NCBI RefSeq assembly: GCF_026151205.1
Contig: NC_087073.1
Location: 2,904,501 to 2,964,500, forward strand
Origin: Bolinopsis microptera
Lineage: Eukaryota; Ctenophora; Tentaculata; Lobata; Bolinopsidae
Direction: 5' to 3'
DNA length: 60,000 bases
Positions 32,813 through 43,030 of this stretch are shown piece after piece. The notes beneath the pieces are model-generated. The model was given only the letters and a program-made list of their open reading frames with translations, did no database searches and was not told where the DNA came from. A program made the translations under genes and the position numbers. The stretch's first letter is position 1, and the number at the start of each line of letters is the position of its first letter.

Positions 32813-33148
32813 ACGAAGTAACCAATTAGGGCTATTAAATGCCGAACACAAGGATATTTCGTATTCGGATCATATGCCTGCAGGCTGTCTGTCGCTTAAG
32901 ACCATGGTCGCTCTTAATTGAGCGATAAGTGACGTTAAGTGAGACCGTGAGCACCACTTCTTGCCAATTTGCTTTTGAATTACGGCCCAATCATGAAGTT
33001 AAACAGTACAAGTTGTGTTTTAACGGCAAAATACAGCGAATTCTAGCCCTTGAAAGTTGTAGGTTTGGAAGATCAATACGGCTGCTTTAATTCATAAAAG
33101 TCTTAAGTTAGAACGGCCAAAACACCCTACTCGGCGTCAGCCAGCTGC
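32813..33148. other. spacer between the twin MITEs
   Basis: No gene. It holds the short palindrome-like words TTAAGACCATGGTCGCTCTTAA near 32896 and is otherwise unremarkable. Confidence 0.4.
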
Positions 33149-33515
33149 ACCCAGGAACCCTGACCGGATGGGGCTTAACTTTGAAAGTAAAAGAGTTGGA
33201 GACTTCCGGTTTTTTGTAACATGTTCCTCTTTTAAAAGTAACGTTACCTCTCCAGGAGGAAAATTCAAGACAACGTAATTGTTGAGTTATCTCAAAATCT
33301 CCAGAAAAGTCCCCTTTCAGGCTGATCAAAAGTTTGCAACTTTAACTTTGCGGATTCCTGTACTCTGGTTGGCTGAATTGTGTCACGTGGTAGCTGCCTG
33401 AACATTGGAATGCGCCACGCGTGCAAATCATGCTTGTTGTCGCGCGCGAGGTCAAGCCGTCTGTTTAAATTAAACCAACTCTAGTACCACCACCAGCCGG
33501 TAACTTTTCCTGGGT
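33149..33515. mobile_element. 367-bp MITE, copy 2
   Basis: Same ends and length as copy 1, with only a few base differences, in direct orientation 703 bp downstream. The flanks differ (CTGC before, ATGG after), so this is two insertions rather than a larger duplication. Confidence 0.75.
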
Positions 33516-33983
33516 ATGGTCCAATATATGGAACAGATATTACGAGTATCACCCGTTAACTGTGCCGCGCCGAGCTGCAATGAATTGACATTGCCAATTA
33601 AGTCATATTATGGCAACGTATGCCAACTCCATTGAGTGAAATAAAATATTCTCTCTCGTCTTAGTTATTCATCTGTTATTATCTGTATCTAACATAAAAT
33701 AATACATTTTTATGCTTACTGGACACATTTACAGCACCATCGACTATATATATCGAGCCTTTTATTTGAATTAAAATTCTTTAAAAGTATACCGCAATTT
33801 TGATATTAGTTGTATCACGTCGTGACCCTTGTAAGTTTACAACCTTCCAGGTTGACGGATGTTACTCGTCTAAATTTCTTCGAAGTAGCGCGCGCCGCTT
33901 TCTTCTCGAAATGTTATGGCAAGTGCTATGTTATGGTAAAGGCTGGAAGGAATCGTCCTACTGGATCAATCAAGACCAGTGTA

Positions 33984-34905
33984 GATCAGACCGCGAGATC
34001 CATTTTTTAGCCAGAAAGGAGAGGAAGAAGAGACAGTTGGAAGCAGAGAAGAACAGGTTGGAAAAGACGAAAGGAGAATCAGTAAAGGCTTAAATATATT
34101 TTACACCAATGCTAATGGACTTTTTAATAAAATTGATGAACTTAAATGTATTTTACCAGTATATAAATCTATTGATGTGATTTGCATAACAGAAACTCAT
34201 TTTAGTAGTGACATATTAGATGCTGAAATTTTTATTGAAGGTTTTACTATGTTTAGAAAGGATAGAGATTTTAAGATTGACAATTCAACCAATATTATAA
34301 GTGGGGGTGGTGGTTCTATCATTTATATCAAGAACAGTTGTAATGCTTCTTTAGTAAGCTCTTTTTTAAGTGCACCAGACTCTTTAGCTGTTAGTATTAA
34401 CACATCTGGTGGATTGATTACTATTTGTTGTATTTATAGATCAACTTCTTTAAATTTAAAACAGAACAATACATTACTATCTTGTATCAAGGGTATATGT
34501 AGTGAAAAGAACAATTCTGAAGCAATCCTTATAGGAGATTTTAATTTACCTACTGTATCATGGGTAAATGGAAGTGTAAATAATAATATCTTTAGTAGAA
34601 ATCAATTTTTAACTATTCAACAGAAGTATATGGATATTTTTAATGACAGTGGTTTAACATGGTACTTTACCAACGAAACAACCAGAAGACGGCTTGTGAA
34701 AGATACTCTCCAGGAGAGCCTTCTTGATCAGGTCTTGTATACAAATGATGCTCTTGTCAACGGTTGTAAGATTGTTTCACCGCTTGGTAAGAGTGATCAC
34801 GTTGGGATACTTGTCGAACTGGTTGTTTCGCCAAATACTGATAAGAGTCCTAAAGAGAAAACTGTAAAACCTATCTTCAATGAAACAAGAAATTTTTTCA
34901 ATGAA
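33984..34905 (+). pseudogene. LINE endonuclease domain (Jockey/CR1-like)
   Basis: The frame opens after a TAG at 33982 and runs through the AP-endonuclease-like domain: NIFYTNANGLFNKIDEL near the start, ITETH, GGGSIIYIKNS, LIGDFNLPTVSW and SDHVGILVEL, carrying the metal-binding and catalytic Asp, Asn and His residues of the family. It is cut off after FNETRNFF by an inverted-repeat insertion, and its continuation ISSDELLKFSMDNIDWDYSS appears at about 36305. Confidence 0.85.
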
Positions 34906-36296
34906 ACAAGAAATTTAATTTTAGCACATTTTTACAGAATAAAAAGATGTAAAACAATTCATAAAATATAATGCCCATTTGGTGTATGACTTTTTGTCCT
35001 GACTGCTGGTTTATGAAGGACAGGTAACTAACGGGGCAAGGAATGCGCGTGCCTGGAAGCTTTTGCACACACCGAAACGCTAGTTCAGTTAAGTTTTTAG
35101 AGACAAGGCTCAGATTAGGACTAGAAGAAAAATTGTTAGCAGACATTAGAGGTTCTGTTTATAATTGTTACTATAGGTTGCAGTCTTGTTGTGACAAAAA
35201 GTCTACACTAAAACATGATTTAGTTTATATTTAGGATATAAAATGCAGCTTCAAGGTGGATATTGGAGAGCTGGTGAAAGATTATGGCCTTTGTATCAAT
35301 TGTTATAATAAGCTATAAATATCTTAAACTATACAGTGCTAATTCGAAAAAAATTTCGAAAACTTAAAAGTGCGCTATTAGCCAATCAGCATAACCACGC
35401 CCTGCTTGATTGGACCGTAAAAGATTTTGACTGCACAAATATTATTTTCCAAACATTATAACTGGCTGTTCACACACATCTCAATTAAATTCCTCTAGGC
35501 TACTGTTTTCCAAGTCTTGTCCTGTGAGTAAAGAATGTGTGAGAAGGTATTAATAAAATAAATGTATATTTTTTGAATTTTTAAATCTAATCTGAGAATG
35601 AAGTATAAAGAAATTTTTAATTAGCACTGTATAGTTTAAGATATTTATAGCTTATTATAACCATTGATACAAAGGCCATAATCTTTCGCAAGCTCTTTAA
35701 TATCCACCTTGAAGCCACATTTTATATCCTTGAACCACACAATATAAACTAAAGCATGTTTTAGTGTAGATTTTTTGTCACAACAAGACTGCAACCTATA
35801 GTAACAACTATAAACAGAACCCCTAATGTCTACTAACAAATTTCTTCTAGTCCTAAAATGAGCCCTGTCTCTAAAAACCTAACTGAACTAGCGTTTCGGT
35901 GTGTGCAAAAGCTTTCAGGCACGCGCATTCCTTGCCCCGTTAGTTACCTGTCCTTCCAAAACCAAACTAGCAGTCAAGGACAAAAAGTCATACACCAAAT
36001 GGGCATTATATTTTATGAATTGTTTTGCATCTTTTTATTCTGTAAAATGTGCTAAAATTAAATTTCTTGTTTCATTGAATTTCTTGTTTCATTGAATTAA
36101 AAATTTCTTTAACCTTCATTCTCAAATTAGATTTTTAAAATTCAAAAATAAATATACAATGATTTTATTAAAAATTTCTCACACATACTTTACTCACAGG
36201 ACAAGACTTGGAAAACAGTGGCCTAGCGTAATTTTAATTGAGATGTGTGTGACCAGCCAGTTATGTTTGGACAATAACATTTGTGCAGTCAAAATC
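34875..36296. repeat. interleaved inverted repeats A-B-A'-B'
   Basis: A (about 34875-35338) is the reverse complement of A' (about 35622-36090). B (about 35422-35621) is the reverse complement of B' (about 36093-36296). The order A-B-A'-B' is what results when an element A-B' receives an inverted copy of itself in its middle. A and A' both preserve a reading frame containing DIRGSVY and RLQSCCDKKSTLKH with mostly mild substitutions. Both A tips carry a doubled TTCAATGAAACAAGAAAT that overlaps LINE coding sequence. Confidence 0.75.
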
Positions 36297-36438
36297 TGGG
36301 GTAAGATTTCGTCTGATGAATTATTGAAGTTTAGTATGGATAACATTGACTGGGATTATAGTTCTACAAATTATAATGTTCAAGAAATGTGGACTGAACT
36401 ACATGGTAAACTCATCAAGAATATTATTGACTATATTT
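36297..36438 (+). pseudogene. LINE linker between endonuclease and RT
   Basis: KISSDELLKFSMDNIDWDY followed by VQEMWTELHGKLIKNIIDYI resembles the post-endonuclease linker of Jockey/CR1 LINEs. It resumes the interrupted LINE after the inverted repeat and ends at the next insertion. Confidence 0.7.
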
Positions 36439-36598
36439 GATAACGATGAATTGTAAATTTCGATCAATTTATATTTTTCGGTCTCCAATTATTGAACTGC
36501 GGAAGCTGGTTGCCTCAACAATGTTGACTATGCATGGTATGACTGAATTGTAAACACGTGATAATTGAACGAAAAATAAATGATGAACATGATTCAAA
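36439..36598. other. left flank of the insertion that carries the gypsy element
   Basis: Non-LINE sequence between the LINE linker and the gypsy target site. Together with 40934-41261 it forms about 490 bp of an unidentified element that entered the LINE before the gypsy element did. Confidence 0.5.
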
Positions 36599-36603
36599 AA
36601 CTG

Positions 36604-36693
36604 TGTTGTGATTTATTTATTAACCATTTATCATTGTTAGGCATGTAGACAAATTTCCAGTTATCGCAAGAGTTGTCTCACTTGTTCAGAACA
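36604..36693 (+). repeat. 5' LTR (90 bp)
   Basis: TGTTGTGATTTATTTATTAA at the start and GTTCAGAACA at the end, identical to the 3' LTR. It is very short for the group. It contains ATGTAGACAAAT at 36643-36654, complementary to the leader just outside the LTR. Confidence 0.95.
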
Positions 36694-36694
36694 T

Positions 36695-36706
36695 ATTTGT
36701 CTACAT
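36695..36706 (+). promoter_or_regulatory. putative self-primer binding site
   Basis: ATTTGTCTACAT lies one base beyond the LTR, in the primer-binding-site position. It is the exact complement of 12 nt within the LTR (36643-36654), and I see no tRNA 3'-end match (no TGG start). In Tf1 and related elements the 5' end of the RNA folds back onto this site to prime reverse transcription. If so here, the RNA would start at about 36643. Confidence 0.6.
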
Positions 36707-36714
36707 CCCTCATC

Positions 36715-39700
36715 ATGGAAAAGTTTTTAAGCCCTCAGCGCTTGGACATCACCCTCACAGATAAAGGTGACGAAGTTGCAGATACCTACCTGCACTGGAA
36801 ACAGACTCTAGACAATTTTATTACTATTCTTGGTGAAAAAGCTAACACCGAAGAGACACAATATATGGTGCTTTGCAATTATGTGAGCCCCTCAATATAT
36901 ACAACTATCAAGGGTGAAACAAAGTTTTCGGAGGCAGTTAAGATCCTGAATGGTTTGTTTGTTAAAACAAAGAATACTAACTTTGCGAGATTTTGTTTAT
37001 CTACACGGAGTCAAACTGAAGCGGAATCAGTTGATCAATTCGTCTTGGCGTTGCGGACACTGGCGAAACAGTGTAATTTCACCGAAGTATCAGCTGCTGT
37101 TCATGGGGAAGAGAGCATTAGAACAGCTCTTATCAGTGGGCTAAGGGACAAGCAAATTCGGCAGCGCCTGATGGAGGACACTAAAAGTTTAGATGATACC
37201 ATCACTCTGGCTTGTACTCTGGAGCAATCAATCTCAAACAATGAAAAGTATAACGGTTCTAATCTAAATGGTATTGTTAAGGGAAACGATTCTGGACTGG
37301 ATCCAAAGGATCATGCGGTTGTAGCTGCCACTCACGGCAATTCAGTTAGTCCTAATATAAAGTGTGGATATTGTGGTAAGGAGTACCATGTTCGAACAGC
37401 GTGTCCTGCTAATAATACTACTTGTAAAACTTGCGGTAAGCGCGGACATTGGGCACGAGTATGTCGATCAGCGACGGGTCTTGGGAAGACCACACCTAAT
37501 GATTACTTCTCTAAGAAGAACTCTGCAAACAACGCTTATACTCCAGTTAACAACGCCTACAACGTCCCGTCTGCTGATCAGCCCCAGCAATCATCCCCAT
37601 TCTCTTATCTTTGTGCTATGTCTCCATCGACACCTTCAACGCTGTCTCAGACAACCGTCAACGCAAAGGTAAATAATCATATCGCTTACATTTTGATTGA
37701 CACTGGTAGCTCAGAGAGTTTTGTTGACTTGGGTTTTGCTAGGCGAAATGGCATAACGATAGGCCCTGGTACGAACAAAATAACTTTAGCTTCGGAATCA
37801 ATGTCAACAAACACTCAGGGGTCCTGTGTAGTAGATATTGTGATTGAAGGCCACACCTATTCAGAGTGTAAATTATCAGTTATGGACAAACTATGTTGCG
37901 ACGCAATCGTGGGTTTGGATTTACTCCGTAGTCATATCAATCTGGTGGTTAATTTCGGAGGAAATAGAGATCCCTTGGTGATAGATGAAGCTGGTAGGAA
38001 CTGTGCACAGCTTTCAATGTCAAACCTTGAGCCCATACCTCTATTCTCCACATTAATGGAAGGCACCAATCCAATCGCTTGTAGGTCCAGAAAGTACTCT
38101 GATGCAGAGAGAGCATTTATAGCAAAATCGGTTAAAGAGTTATTGGAACAGGGCACTATTAGGCCAAGTAATAGTCCTTGGAGAGCACAGGTACTCGTTA
38201 CAGGTTTAGATTCGGCAAGGCCCCGAATGGTGGTAGACTACTCTCGAACGATCAACAAATTCACACACTTAGATGCGTATCCTCTGCCAAACCTTGATAC
38301 TATGGCCTCGCAGATAGCTAAGTACAGGATCTATAGCACATTTGATCTTAAGTCTGCCTACCATCAAATCCCGATTCTCGAAGGAGAAAAGCCACTCACA
38401 GCCTTTGAAGCAGCTGGGAAACTGTTTGAATTTAATGGCATTCCCTTTGGAGTCACTAATGGCGGGCCTGTTTTTCAACGTAATATGGACATACTTGTGG
38501 AGGAAAATAAGTTAGATAGTGTTTTTCCTTATCTGGACAATATAACTGTTGGGGGCTATGATCAGGAAGATCACGACAAAAACGTCAAGGGGTTATTGTC
38601 GACTATTAAGAAGTTGGGACTAACGTTGAATCATGATAAGACTATAAGTTCAGTTGAAACTATCAACATTTTGGGCTATCAAATTTCTCACGGCACTATC
38701 CGTCCTGATCCTGAGCGCATGCAGCCGTTGAGGGACTTGCCAGTACCACATGATGCTGACTCACTAAAAAGGGCCATGGGCTTATTCTCTTATTATGCTA
38801 AATGGGTGCCAAAATTCTCGGACTTGGTACGACCTTTGATAGACCCGGAATTCCCCCTACAGAAAGAGGCAATCACGGCATTTAATAATCTGAAAACGTG
38901 TATAGAGGGTTCCTGTGTAGTCTGCCCTAACACTAATGAGCAGATGGTGCTAGAGTCTGACGCTTCTGATTTTGCAGTCTCGGCCAGTTTGAATCAAGGA
39001 GGAAAACCGGTGGCATTCTTTTCTCGAACATTGAAGCCTCATGAAAGGAAACATCATGCAGTGGAGAAGGAGGCTTGTGCTATTGTGGAGGCATGTCGTG
39101 CGTGGCGACATTACTTAGTTAGCCGGCACTTTAAATTACTTACGGATCAGCAGGCTGTTTCGTACATATATGATAAAAAGAATCATGGAAAGACTAAAAA
39201 CAGCAAGATAGACCGATGGCGTATTGAACTCAGCTGTCTAGACTTTGACATAGAGTACAGACCAGGCCCGCTTAATGTCACAGCGGACTGCTTGTCAAGA
39301 GCATTTAGTGCTGCTACATATCATACAGGTCCTTCCCTCTCTCGGATTCACGAAGAACTATGTCACCCTGGGGTCACTAGAATGTATCACTTCGTTAGGA
39401 GTAAGAATCTTACCTATTCTCTAGCGGAGGTAAAAGAGACCATCGCGAAATGTGTGGTGTGTTCTAAGATTAAACCACGTTTCTGTAAGTCCGAGAACTC
39501 TCCAGTGATTAAGGCAACACAACCTTTTGAACGATTGAGCATTGATTTTAAGGGACCCTTACCAAGTGGTACAGGGAACAGGTTCATATTAACTGTAGTT
39601 GACGAGTACTCGAGGTTCCCGTTTGCCATTCCGTGCCGTGATCAAGAGTCAAGGACAGTGATTAAGGCGCTCATGAATTTATTTTCATTGTTCGGTACTC

Positions 39701-40443
39701 CGGGGATGGTTCACTCGGATAATGGACCATCACTCGTCTCTCACGAATTCAGATCATTCCTAATTGAGAACAACATTGGATTCTCAAATAGCAGCCGGTA
39801 TAATCCCAGAGGAAATGGCCAAGTTGAAAGATATAATGCCGTTATATGGAAAGGAATTGAACTGGCGTTGGCTAGTAAGAAATTAGCACCATGTCACTGG
39901 GAACAGGTCCTCCCTCAAGTTCTGCACTCTATCCGCACCTTATTATGTACCTCAACTAATCAATCACCTCATGAGCGATTATTTAGTTATGTTAGGAGAT
40001 CTGCCACAGGTAATTCTCTACCTTCTTGGCTTATTGGGGCATCCAAGGTTCTTCTTAAGAAACACGTGAGGTCTAATAAGTACGATGATTTGTGTGAAGA
40101 GGTGGATATTGTCTCACTACAGCCTGAATCTGCTAAAGTTAGGTTTGCTTCCGGAAGGGAGGCCTCGGTATCGATTCGGGATATTGCTCCTCTGGCAGGT
40201 CAAGTTGAGATTGACCCTGGACAAAATTCTGTTGTTGATTGCGGTGAAGTACAGACTATTGATAGGGAATTAACCGCAGGACCTGTTGTAATCGGACAAG
40301 ATAGTGGCTCTGTTCCTACTAAGAATACGTGTAACCCTGCTGTTCCGCCGTCGGATGTTGTGGTACCGGACTTTACCCCTGCATTACGTAGGTCACAGAG
40401 GACTAATAAGGGAGTACCTCCTCCGCGGTTTGAGGCAGGTTGA
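36715..40443 (+). CDS. Gag-Pol polyprotein of the Ty3/gypsy element
   Basis: A 1242-codon frame from MEKFLSPQRL; an ATG at 36673 lies inside the LTR and is less likely. Domain order, by nucleotide: a capsid-like Gag; two zinc knuckles CX2CX4HX4C (about 37362-37463); aspartic protease with DTGSSESF (about 37700); reverse transcriptase with FDLKSAYHQIPI (38343) and the catalytic-box variant YLDN (about 38529) in place of YxDD; RNase H (ESDASDFA, about 38955); integrase with HHCC zinc site (39350-39460) and D,DX35E with Asp at 39718 and Glu at 39826; a C-terminal SH3-like region and a basic tail RRSQRTNKG. No stop or frameshift. The second catalytic Asp replaced by Asn is unusual and bears on activity. 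No separate Gag frame, so one polyprotein is expected, as in Tf1. Confidence 0.93.
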   Translation: MEKFLSPQRLDITLTDKGDEVADTYLHWKQTLDNFITILGEKANTEETQYMVLCNYVSPSIYTTIKGETKFSEAVKILNGLFVKTKNTNFARFCLSTRSQTEAESVDQFVLALRTLAKQCNFTEVSAAVHGEESIRTALISGLRDKQIRQRLMEDTKSLDDTITLACTLEQSISNNEKYNGSNLNGIVKGNDSGLDPKDHAVVAATHGNSVSPNIKCGYCGKEYHVRTACPANNTTCKTCGKRGHWARVCRSATGLGKTTPNDYFSKKNSANNAYTPVNNAYNVPSADQPQQSSPFSYLCAMSPSTPSTLSQTTVNAKVNNHIAYILIDTGSSESFVDLGFARRNGITIGPGTNKITLASESMSTNTQGSCVVDIVIEGHTYSECKLSVMDKLCCDAIVGLDLLRSHINLVVNFGGNRDPLVIDEAGRNCAQLSMSNLEPIPLFSTLMEGTNPIACRSRKYSDAERAFIAKSVKELLEQGTIRPSNSPWRAQVLVTGLDSARPRMVVDYSRTINKFTHLDAYPLPNLDTMASQIAKYRIYSTFDLKSAYHQIPILEGEKPLTAFEAAGKLFEFNGIPFGVTNGGPVFQRNMDILVEENKLDSVFPYLDNITVGGYDQEDHDKNVKGLLSTIKKLGLTLNHDKTISSVETINILGYQISHGTIRPDPERMQPLRDLPVPHDADSLKRAMGLFSYYAKWVPKFSDLVRPLIDPEFPLQKEAITAFNNLKTCIEGSCVVCPNTNEQMVLESDASDFAVSASLNQGGKPVAFFSRTLKPHERKHHAVEKEACAIVEACRAWRHYLVSRHFKLLTDQQAVSYIYDKKNHGKTKNSKIDRWRIELSCLDFDIEYRPGPLNVTADCLSRAFSAATYHTGPSLSRIHEELCHPGVTRMYHFVRSKNLTYSLAEVKETIAKCVVCSKIKPRFCKSENSPVIKATQPFERLSIDFKGPLPSGTGNRFILTVVDEYSRFPFAIPCRDQESRTVIKALMNLFSLFGTPGMVHSDNGPSLVSHEFRSFLIENNIGFSNSSRYNPRGNGQVERYNAVIWKGIELALASKKLAPCHWEQVLPQVLHSIRTLLCTSTNQSPHERLFSYVRRSATGNSLPSWLIGASKVLLKKHVRSNKYDDLCEEVDIVSLQPESAKVRFASGREASVSIRDIAPLAGQVEIDPGQNSVVDCGEVQTIDRELTAGPVVIGQDSGSVPTKNTCNPAVPPSDVVVPDFTPALRRSQRTNKGVPPPRFEAG

Positions 40444-40838
40444 AACTTTATTGACTCGCTGTTTAATGAATGATATATTTGTTGATAGAATTGTGATTTT
40501 TATGGTATTAATCGGATTTATAACTTGGTAGATTTGAGGTTTTACAAATTCATGTTGAATCGTGTTTTACAAATTCATGTTTTATGAGTGCCTTTTAGAA
40601 CAACACATGTTTATGAAAGATGTATTTTTATATGAACCGATTATTTGGTTTTTTTGCGAGTATGTGACTTTTGAGAAGTTTTATCAATGTTTTATCTATG
40701 TTTTATCAAATGTATCCTTATCTGCGCATTGAAATGGCGCTAATTCGTATAAAAAGCGCAATTTTCAGCTGACGCGCGCATTTGCGCGTTTCTATTTGTT
40801 AAATTTTTAAATTATATTTGATTTTTACGGGGGGTGTA

Positions 40839-40928
40839 TGTTGTGATTTATTTATTAACCATTTATCATTGTTAGGCATGTAGACAAATTTCCAGTTATC
40901 GCAAGAGTTGTCTCACTTGTTCAGAACA
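40839..40928 (+). repeat. 3' LTR (90 bp)
   Basis: Identical to the 5' LTR at all 90 positions by eye and followed by the AACTG target duplication. Confidence 0.95.
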
Positions 40929-40933
40929 AACTG

Positions 40934-41261
40934 TAAACCACCAAATGAATTATCGCTTAAATTTAAATAAGTATTTAAACAAAAACCATCATGTGCCGTT
41001 AAGCAGCAGGGCGCGGCTCATCTGGGCCACAGCAAATCGGCGAAAATGGGTTCGAAAAAGCCACTATTGGCACTCGAGTCTTTGATCTTTCCGATGGTTC
41101 ACTGGGGCTTTTAAGCTGCCGTCCTTCAGCTTCTGTAAACTGAAATTACTACCAATCCAAGTTGAGGCAATCAGCCGACGCGCGGCTTTTATGGTTATAT
41201 ATGATATGTTTAATCTGTAATAAAGATCAAAATTCAAATTTGTTTCTCTAAAATTTGTTTC
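40934..41261. other. right flank of the insertion carrying the gypsy element
   Basis: Continues the unidentified insert of 36439-36598. It has a GCGCGGCTCATCTGGGCCAC word that resembles CTGGGCCACGCCGCGC at about 19686, which suggests a dispersed family. It ends in a doubled AAATTTGTTTCTCTAA near the LINE boundary. Confidence 0.4.
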
Positions 41262-42773
41262 TCTAACTGGAGGCTGTTGCCGCTGCTGTCCCAGCTGCTT
41301 CTGTTTATCTCGACAACAGGCCTGTCAAGTTGCCATGGAGTACAACTTCACTTAAGAGAATGAGGAAGAATAAGGACAAAGCATGGGCTGAGTTTGATAG
41401 AAATCCATCTGTAATCAATTTTAGTTATGCTAATAGCAAGCAACATATTTTTGAAGTGGCTGAAGTTAAAGCTAAAGTTAACTATGAAAAGAAGATTACA
41501 TCTAATTTAAAGCAGAATAGTAAGTCTTTTTACTCATATTTACGTAACAAAAGGCAAGTAAAATCAAGTGTGGTTTCCTTGGATAGAGGAGATGGTACAC
41601 GCACAGATAGTTCTGCTGAGTCTGCTGAAGTACTTGCAAGTGCCTTCAGCTCAGTGTTTGTGTGTGAGCCACCTGGCCCTCTTCCTAAAAATGACACTTT
41701 GGATTATGATAAAGATGTTATTAGTGATTTGCAAGTTAGCAGTGCTGATATTAAGAAGCAACTTTTAAAGCTTAATATTTTTAAGAGTTCAGGTCCGGAT
41801 GGTGTTCATCCAAAGTTATTAAAATCGTTAGCTTATGATGACAACTTTGTAGAAGCAGTCACTAAATTATTTAAAATGTGTTCAGAAACGGGATCTCTTC
41901 CTGAGGTGTGGAAGTCAGCATCCGTTGTAGCATTGTTTAAAAAGGGTGTTAAATCAGATCCCTTAAACTATAGACCAGTTTCCTTAACTTGTATTTAGTG
42001 CAAAGTGTACGAAAAGTTGGTGAGGGCACATTTATTGGATTTTTTAGAAGAACGAATATCAAAGCATCAGCATGGATTTGTTAAGGGCAAATCTTGCTTA
42101 TCTAATCTTTTAGAGACATTTGATAATATTCTTGATATTTTAGATGAAGGTGATCCTGTTGATCTACTGTATTTTGATTTTAGTAAGGCCTTTGACACTG
42201 TCCCCCACTTTAGACTTTTATCTAAATTGGAGGGGTTTGGGGTCAAAGGAAAAGTTTTAGATGTTATTAAAGATTTTCTTACAGACAGAACCATGAGGGT
42301 TTGTGTAGAAGGACAATGGTCTGAGGTGAAACACGTGTTATCTGGTGTTCCCCAGGGGTCAGTATTGGGTCCTTTGCTATGTATTCTTTATATTAATGAT
42401 TTACCTGATATAGTCAAGAATAATACATAATCCAATAGATGTAGTAAGAGTGTGACAAAGGTCAAGAATCTTCAGTGTTCTTTTCTTCCAGAGCGGGTTG
42501 TTCCTTATTGGAACAAACTCCCTTCGGGGGTGAAGAAATGCTTGACAGTTTTGAGTTTTAAAATTGGATTGGAAAGTTTTAAAAAGAATATGATTTCTAA
42601 ATGTATTGTAAATGACTTTCATTTTTGGAATGTTTCGAAAGAAGTTTTAACAAGAATTGAAGGTACCAGTTATATCAGTAATAAGGAAAAACACAATGAT
42701 TATCTGTGGTTCCATCCTTATGTAGCAAAGAAACGTTTTATAAATCTTTACTCCACTGGGAAGTATGAATGAA
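41262..42773 (+). pseudogene. LINE reverse transcriptase, internally deleted
   Basis: Continues the LINE with VYLDNRPVKLPW, then GPDGVHPKLLKSLA, NYRPVSLTCI, a single in-frame TAG at about 41998, GFVKGKSCLSNLLETF, the catalytic-motif FDFSKAFDTV and SGVPQGSVLGP. The frame ends after DLPDIVKNNT, and the next piece (about 42452-42772, VPYWNKLPSG) is the C-terminal end. The palm segment with the YADD box is missing, so an internal deletion inactivates it. Confidence 0.85.
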
Positions 42774-42913
42774 TAAATTAAATTTTGTAATGTTGTTTTT
42801 ATTCATGATTAATATTTGATAAATTATTACCTTTAAATTTGATGGAGGAATAGTTATTTTTCCATGTAGTGTGATGATACTTTGTAGACATTAGTGATGA
42901 TGTTATGTCATAA

Positions 42914-42938
42914 TTTTTACTTTACTTTACTTTACTTT
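42914..42938 (+). repeat. (TTTAC)n tail of the LINE
   Basis: Four to five TTTAC units end the LINE directly at the 3' target duplication, like the microsatellite tails of CR1/L2-type LINEs. Confidence 0.85.
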
Positions 42939-42952
42939 AAGTAGCGCGCGCC

Positions 42953-43030
42953 GGGCTAGACCATTAACAATGGTCAACCTACCAAGACGCGCGCCGAGCT
43001 GGACTCGTCGACGCGGTCCAATATACATGG
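42953..43030 (+). repeat. right half of dispersed repeat R and neighbour
   Basis: GGGCTAGACCATTAACAATG matches 21061-21080. It continues into ACGCGCGCCGAGCTGGACTC, which recurs at 32410 and inverted at 21190 and 22050. Confidence 0.7.

Larger units (their letters stand above)
36604..40928 (+). mobile_element. Ty3/gypsy LTR retrotransposon, intact structure
   Basis: 4325 bp between 5-bp target duplications AACTG (36599-36603 and 40929-40933). The two 90-bp LTRs are identical, start TG and end CA, so insertion is recent. One long frame encodes Gag and Pol. A purine-rich stretch (ACGGGGGGTGTA) directly precedes the 3' LTR. The order protease, RT, RNase H, integrase is that of Metaviridae; there is no envelope ORF. 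Confidence 0.95.
33897..42938 (+). mobile_element. LINE with 14-bp target duplication, interrupted by nested elements
   Basis: AAGTAGCGCGCGCC flanks the unit at 33883-33896 and 42939-42952. The joined flanks match the intact repeat R at 21016-21085. LINE segments are 33897 to about 34905 (5' part and endonuclease), about 36297-36438 (linker after the endonuclease) and about 41262-42938 (reverse transcriptase and tail), roughly 2.8 kb in all. Between them lie an interleaved inverted repeat and an insertion carrying a gypsy element. The 3' end is a (TTTAC)n tail. Confidence 0.85.

Noticed and set aside
32402-33329. two minus-strand ORFs sharing a 60-residue product
   Set aside because: They lie inside the two copies of a 367-bp MITE; similarity comes from element identity, with no coding signature.
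36673-36714. upstream ATG as the start of the gypsy polyprotein
   Set aside because: It lies within the 5' LTR and upstream of the primer site; the ATG at 36715 fits better.
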